A DNA stretch of 36,412 nt from an uncultured Pseudomonadota bacterium (GTDB lineage: Bacteria > Myxococcota_A > UBA796 > SXON01), in the NCBI GenBank assembly GCA_903921785.1, contig CAIXRH010000214.1:1-36412 (forward strand), read 5' to 3'. The notes beneath the pieces were generated by a model that was not told where the DNA came from, ran no database searches, and worked only from the letters and a program-made list of their open reading frames with translations. A program made the position numbers and the translations under genes. Of this stretch, positions 32,377-36,412 are shown piece by piece (positions within the stretch are counted from its first letter, which is position 1; each line of letters opens with the position of its first letter).

Positions 32377-34248
32377 TCACTTACACCACGTGAGCGAGTA
32401 CGCCCCGGTGCCCGACTTCGAGTACACCCGGGTCCGGTAGGTGCCCGCCGTGCCCGAGTAGCTCAGCGACTCGGTGGAGGTGGCGCCCTTGGAGCTGGCG
32501 ACGTTGGTCCAGGCGGTACCGTACTTGTCCACGTAGATGTCGAAGTTCGTGCCGGCGGCGGCGGTGAGGGAGAAGGTCTGCTTGGTGGCGGTGACCGCCA
32601 CGCCCTTGGTCGAGGGCACATACGCGGACGTGCCCGCCTTGGTGACCGAGCCGGTGTAGGTGGTGCTGGTGCAGCTCGCGGCCGCCGCCGAGCCCACGCC
32701 CACCGCGGCCCAAGCGTTCTGGACCTGGCTGTACTCGGTGCTCGTGGAGCCGTAGAGGGCCGAAGCGGCGCTCAGCGTGGCGGTGCGCGCGCCCGAGTAC
32801 GTCGTGCTCGACGTCATGTACGACGTGAGCGCGAGGTACCAGATCTGCGACGCTTCGTCGGCGCCGATGCCGGTCACCGCGGTGGTGGACTTGCCGCTCG
32901 GGTGGGTGCCGCCCTCGCTCAGGAGGTAGAAGGCGAGGTTTCCGATGCCTGATGCGTAGTGCGGGTCGTCGCTCGGGGTGACGGTCGAGGAGTAGTAATC
33001 TTCGCTGTAGCCGTCGGCCGCGGGGTCATCGAGGTAGCGGAGGCCGTCGCCTGCGACCGTCGGGGTCCAGGTCTCTTCGCCCATGATCCAGGTGTTGGCG
33101 GACTCGCCCTCCACCGAGCGCTCCACCATCGCCCCGAAGATGTCGGAGATCGACTCATCCAACGCACCGGATTCGCCGGAATACGTGAGGTTGGCTTCGT
33201 ACTGGGTGACGCCGTGGGTCGTCTCGTGGCCGCCGATGTCCAGCGTGGTGAGCGACTTGCTGTTCACCCCGTCCCCCGCGCCGTAGACCATGTAGAGGGC
33301 GGTGGGGTCCCAGTACGCGTTGACGTAGTTGCGGGAGTAGTTCGCCGTCGTGGTGATGAGGTTGTAGCCGTGAGAGGTGACCGCGGCGGGGCCCCCGGCG
33401 CCGTCGATGCCGTTACGGCCGAACGCGGTCTTGTAGTAGTCGTAGACCTTCTGCTCCACGTAGTAGGCTTCCACCGTGTTCTTCGTGGCGGTGGTGGTGC
33501 CGAAGGTCGTGGACGTGCTCGACACGTAGGAGACCGACGAGGTGCCGCTGCCCCACGAGTAGGCCCCGAGGAGATCGGTAGAATCTTCCGGGTAGTACGA
33601 GGAGCCGGACTTCAGGCAGTCCACGCTCACGGCGCCGTAGAAGTTGGTGGTTCCGGAGCAGGTGGCGCGCTGGAGGTTGTCGTAGCCCCAAAGCACGGCG
33701 CCGTCGTGCGCATCCACGAAGAGGACGGGGAGGGCCTCGGCCGCGCCGCCATCGAGCTGGTGGAGCTGCACCCGCCAGGTGAGGTGATCGGCGCCATCGA
33801 GGCGGTAGACCCAGAGGTCGGCCGAAGGGTCTCCCGTCTCCCGCTCCCAGCCGCCCGCCGCCATGACCGCGACCTCCGCGGCCTCGTCCGCCGTGAGGGC
33901 GGGCGTGGGGTTCACCACCACGTTGGGCACGAGGTCGTCGGTGACGCCGGCGAGGGCGCCGTCCTGCCCGAGGTGCACGATCGCCTCGCCGCCCCAGACC
34001 GGCACCCCGCCCGCGAGCTGCTGCACCCGGGTGTGGGCCATCGCCGTCTCGTCCACCGTGACCTTCAGCGTACGCAGCGCCTCGACCTTCTTGAAGGTGG
34101 CCTCGCCGTCTTCGGCGTAGAGCTTCGCGTACGCGCTCGCTTCCGCCACCGCGAGCTCGGCCGGCGAGCCCTCGGAGAACCCCTCGAACGAGGAAGAGTC
34201 AACGTTTTCGCCGCAGGCGGACAGGGCGAGGATCAGCGACACGATCAT
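32377..34248 (-). CDS. Thermolysin-like M4 metalloprotease lipoprotein
   Basis: 623 residues. The short lipoprotein signal MIVSLILALSAC gives Cys12. An FTP/PepSY-type propeptide (about 40-190) precedes the M4 catalytic domain (about 195-520), with zinc motif H341-E-T-T-H345 and third ligand E365 in GALDESISDIFG. DDPHYASGIGN fits the catalytic histidine region, with Ala replacing the usual Asn. Residues 535-623 are a pre-peptidase C-terminal (PPC) beta domain, often removed during maturation. A zinc endopeptidase anchored to the membrane or released at the surface, probably for degrading external protein. Divergent from the glycosyltransferase gene, 71 bases apart. Confidence 0.92.
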   Translation of the reverse strand: MIVSLILALSACGENVDSSSFEGFSEGSPAELAVAEASAYAKLYAEDGEATFKKVEALRTLKVTVDETAMAHTRVQQLAGGVPVWGGEAIVHLGQDGALAGVTDDLVPNVVVNPTPALTADEAAEVAVMAAGGWERETGDPSADLWVYRLDGADHLTWRVQLHQLDGGAAEALPVLFVDAHDGAVLWGYDNLQRATCSGTTNFYGAVSVDCLKSGSSYYPEDSTDLLGAYSWGSGTSSVSYVSSTSTTFGTTTATKNTVEAYYVEQKVYDYYKTAFGRNGIDGAGGPAAVTSHGYNLITTTANYSRNYVNAYWDPTALYMVYGAGDGVNSKSLTTLDIGGHETTHGVTQYEANLTYSGESGALDESISDIFGAMVERSVEGESANTWIMGEETWTPTVAGDGLRYLDDPAADGYSEDYYSSTVTPSDDPHYASGIGNLAFYLLSEGGTHPSGKSTTAVTGIGADEASQIWYLALTSYMTSSTTYSGARTATLSAASALYGSTSTEYSQVQNAWAAVGVGSAAAASCTSTTYTGSVTKAGTSAYVPSTKGVAVTATKQTFSLTAAAGTNFDIYVDKYGTAWTNVASSKGATSTESLSYSGTAGTYRTRVYSKSGTGAYSLTWCK

Positions 34249-34319
34249 GGTGCGGGACTCCCGAGGGCCCCGGCAATGTAGCCGTGGCGCGCGCGAGATC
34301 GGTAATCGGAGTGTGAAAC

Positions 34320-35408
34320 ATGACCCCGACCCGGGTACGGCGGCGGGGCGTGTCCTTCCGTCGACCGCTCGTGCTCTCCGCGTCCCCGGGAATCCCGGCG
34401 CTCGGGCCGTCGGGCGCCTCCGCCCACCTCCGGGGCGTGGCCGAGGCGCTTCGAGCGCCCATCGTCTGCCCTCGCGCGGTGGACGGGCGGGGCCTGGCCG
34501 CCGACACCAGCGTTCCGATCCTCGCCGCCGGGCTCGCGGGCTGGCCCACCTGGGCGCCGCGTCAGGGCCTCCGGGAGGTGCGCACGGCCCGCCGTTGTGC
34601 CGCCCTCGCCCTGGACTACGCGCCCGATCTCCTCTGGGAGCGCCACAGCCTCTACTCGGACGCCGGCTGGAAGGTGCACGCCGCCACCGGCGCGCGGTGG
34701 ATCCTCGAGGTGAACGCCCCGCTCGCGGCCGAACGTGCGCGCTACGAGACGCTCCCCGACGCCGACTTCGCCCGCGGCTGGGAGCGGGAGGTGCTGCTGG
34801 CGGCGCCGGAGATCGTCGCGGTGAGCGGGTGGCTCGTGCAGTGGCTCCGGTCGCTCGGCTGCCGGTCGGTGCGCCACCTCCCCAACGGCGTCGAGCCCCA
34901 CGCGGGCGACCGGGAGGGCACCCGCGCGCGCCTCGGCCTGGGCGACCGCTTTGTCCTCGGCTTCGTCGGCTCGTTCAAGCCCTGGCACGGCGTGGAGCGG
35001 CTCCCCGCGCTGCTCGACGCGCTCCCGGACGCCGTCGGGCTGCTCGTCGGCGATGGTCAGGTGAAGGTGGTGCACCCCCGGCTCCGGAACCTCGGCCACC
35101 TCGACGAACGCGGGGTGGCGGACGCCGTGGCCGCCATGGACGTCGCGCTCGCCCCCTACGGCGCCGACGCTCCGCCGTGGTTCTGCCCGCTCAAGGTGCT
35201 CGCCTACCGGGCCCAGGGCACGCCGATCGTGGCCACGGACATCGGGGATTGCCGCGCACTGGTCGGCGACGCCGGCACGGTCGTCCCGGTGGCCGCGGAC
35301 GTGGCGACGATGGCGGAGGCCGCCCGGAGCTGGGCCGGGCGTCGGGTGGAGCCGTGGGTGCGGAGCTGGGCGGACGTGGTCGCGGAGGCGATGGGCGGCG
35401 CGGGGTGA
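34320..35408 (+). CDS. GT4-like glycosyltransferase
   Basis: 362 residues with a GT-B fold. The N-terminal domain is about 15-195 and contains APEIVAVSGWLVQWL. The C-terminal donor domain, about 200-345, has VLGFVGSFKPWHGVERL (the GS.K.WKG-type strand) and PLKVLAYRAQGTPIVATDIGDCRALV. In GT4 enzymes this last region holds two glutamates (E-x7-E) that grip the nucleotide sugar; here both positions are Ala. Activity may thus be altered, or the motif shifted. The ATG at 34320 follows GGAG. It would transfer a sugar in envelope or exopolysaccharide synthesis; acceptor unknown. Confidence 0.8.
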   Translation: MTPTRVRRRGVSFRRPLVLSASPGIPALGPSGASAHLRGVAEALRAPIVCPRAVDGRGLAADTSVPILAAGLAGWPTWAPRQGLREVRTARRCAALALDYAPDLLWERHSLYSDAGWKVHAATGARWILEVNAPLAAERARYETLPDADFARGWEREVLLAAPEIVAVSGWLVQWLRSLGCRSVRHLPNGVEPHAGDREGTRARLGLGDRFVLGFVGSFKPWHGVERLPALLDALPDAVGLLVGDGQVKVVHPRLRNLGHLDERGVADAVAAMDVALAPYGADAPPWFCPLKVLAYRAQGTPIVATDIGDCRALVGDAGTVVPVAADVATMAEAARSWAGRRVEPWVRSWADVVAEAMGGAG

Positions 35409-35438
35409 GCGGGGGTGCCGGCTCCAACGGTACGAGTT

Positions 35439-35478
35439 GTCCCACCTCCCGGCCCTCCCCCACCCTCGCGAGCCAGGA
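35439..35478. repeat. Dispersed 40-nt GC-rich repeat, copy 2
   Basis: Matches 25031-25070 at 39 of 40 bases and some bases beyond. It lies 32 bases before the OmpA-like gene, in its leader region. Confidence 0.7.
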
Positions 35479-35510
35479 CAGGCGTCGGCGCCCGGTGATA
35501 CGCCTGCCCG

Positions 35511-36347
35511 ATGCTGCTGCTCGCCCTCACCCTCGCCTGCGTGCCGAAGAAAGACTTCGACGCGCTCTCCGCCGATCTCGCCGCCGAGAAGGCCGCCCAC
35601 GCCTCGACGAAGGCCACGCTCGCCCAGCGGGAGACCACGCTGGGGGAAGCCGAAGCCGAGGTGGCGCGGCTCAAGGCGGAGGAGGCGCAGCTCCAGGCCG
35701 ACCTCGCGGCGGCCAAGGCGGCGATGGCCGCGGCGGAAGCGGCGTGGGACGGGGAGAAGGCCGCGCTCGTCAGCGACCGCAGCCAGCTCAAGGCGAGCGT
35801 GGCGGAGATGGAGGGCGCGCTGCGGGAGGCGGCGGAGCGCCGGGCCGAGGCCGAGAAGCGGGTCGCCGAGTTCCGCGACCTCCTCGGGCGCTTCAAGAAG
35901 CTCATCGACGCCGGGCAGCTCAAGGTGCAGATCGTCGACGGCCGCATGGTCGTCGTGCTCGCCACCGACATCCTCTTCGCCTCGGGGAAAGCCGAGCTCT
36001 CCGACGGCGGCAAGGCCTCGCTCACCGAGGTCGGCGCGGTGCTGGCGAGCCTCGGGGACCGCAGCTTCCAGGTGGAGGGCCACACCGACGACGTGCCCAT
36101 CGCCACGGAGCGGTTCCCGTCGAACTGGGAGCTGGCGAGCGCCCGGTCGATCCTGGTGGTCAAGACGCTCATCGGCGCCGGGGTCAAGGCCCAGCACGTC
36201 TCCGCCGCCAGCTTCGCCGAGACCCACCCGATCGGCGACAACACCAGCCCCGAAGGCCGCAAGGCCAACCGACGCATCGAGATCGTGGTGGTCCCGGACC
36301 TCAGCACCCTCCCCGGGTTCGACGAGCTGCAGAAGGTCGGGGGGTAG
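35511..36347 (+). CDS. OmpA-family lipoprotein with coiled coil
   Basis: 278 residues. MLLLALTLAC is the whole signal, with the lipobox cysteine at position 10, extremely short and without a basic residue. Residues 15-120 form a long coiled coil rich in Ala, Glu, Lys and Arg. Residues 140-270 are an OmpA/MotB-like peptidoglycan-binding domain: VEGHTDDVPI, FPSNWELASARSILVVKTLI and NTSPEGRKANRRIEIVV. It would link the membrane to the cell wall through a rod-like spacer. The ATG is the only sensible start. The gene stands alone, downstream of a dispersed repeat. Confidence 0.88.
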   Translation: MLLLALTLACVPKKDFDALSADLAAEKAAHASTKATLAQRETTLGEAEAEVARLKAEEAQLQADLAAAKAAMAAAEAAWDGEKAALVSDRSQLKASVAEMEGALREAAERRAEAEKRVAEFRDLLGRFKKLIDAGQLKVQIVDGRMVVVLATDILFASGKAELSDGGKASLTEVGAVLASLGDRSFQVEGHTDDVPIATERFPSNWELASARSILVVKTLIGAGVKAQHVSAASFAETHPIGDNTSPEGRKANRRIEIVVVPDLSTLPGFDELQKVGG

Positions 36348-36384
36348 GGCCGCGGCGGCCCCCCGGGCGCTGACGCCGAGACGA

Positions 36385-36412
36385 GCCATTCTCGCCCCGG
36401 CGGCTCCTCGAC
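36385..36412. repeat. 28-nt dispersed repeat, copy 2 (at window end)
   Basis: Identical to 7175-7202 and in the same orientation, 38 bases after the OmpA-like stop. It may continue past the window edge; in copy 1 the next base is C. Confidence 0.7.

Noticed and set aside
31431-32393. 320-codon plus-strand frame antisense to the ceramidase-like gene and over the spacer
   Set aside because: Low-complexity Arg/Pro/Gly product with no domain; half of it is antisense to a well-supported gene.
1-36412. CRISPR array, transposase or phage genes
   Set aside because: No regularly spaced repeats, no transposase or integrase motifs and no phage structural genes were seen on either strand.

Overview
The window is about 36.4 kb of very GC-rich DNA with densely packed genes. 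Coding style points to a myxobacterium-like organism (Myxococcota or a related former Deltaproteobacterium). The signs are a Ser/Thr kinase fused to an ATPase, lipoproteins with Asp/Thr/Ser/Gly-rich linkers, PilT with a Tad-type pilus locus, and many hypothetical envelope proteins. This placement is inferred from gene content; no marker gene fixes the taxon.

Layout. 1-2.1 kb (+): the end of a proline-rich tail-anchored protein, an MBL-fold hydrolase and bioD. 2.1-5.0 kb (-): a response regulator, a DUF1207-like outer-membrane protein and a PKD/Ig-like lipoprotein in one operon. 5.1-7.1 kb (+): a coiled-coil protein, a small membrane protein and a two-domain cyclic-nucleotide-binding protein. 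7.3-9.0 kb (-): an asparagine-synthetase homologue that lacks the glutaminase cysteine. 9.1-17.4 kb (+): one tight gene run with pilT, thiS, two mini Flp pilins, cpaA, a third pilin, cpaB, the cpaC secretin, a fused TadZ/CpaE-TadA/CpaF ATPase, tadB and an isoprenylcysteine-methyltransferase-like protein. This is a Tad-type pilus or secretion machine with unusual composition: no tadC in the expected slot, and a pilT retraction-type motor at its head.

At 17.6 kb lies tRNA-Pro(TGG), and beyond it the content becomes accessory. It holds a three-gene toxin-antitoxin-like operon (RHH antitoxin, PIN toxin, small unknown) with a perfect palindrome at its promoter, and a hairpin-rich non-coding stretch. 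Then come an NAD(P)-binding oxidoreductase, a GH99-like lipoprotein, and a LysR regulator divergent from a membrane protein-SDR-pirin operon. A 1124-residue kinase-ATPase follows, divergent from a flavin amine oxidase and starting in the same CATG. Next are a neutral-ceramidase-like protein without a signal peptide, an M4 metalloprotease lipoprotein, a GT4 glycosyltransferase and an OmpA-like lipoprotein.

The best candidates for something undescribed are the Tad locus (fused ATPase, three very short pilins, membrane methyltransferase in the tadC position, PilT/ThiS coupling), the three-gene PIN operon and the cysteine-less amidotransferase. Two short dispersed intergenic repeats were also found. 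All functions are read from sequence motifs; no database search was run.
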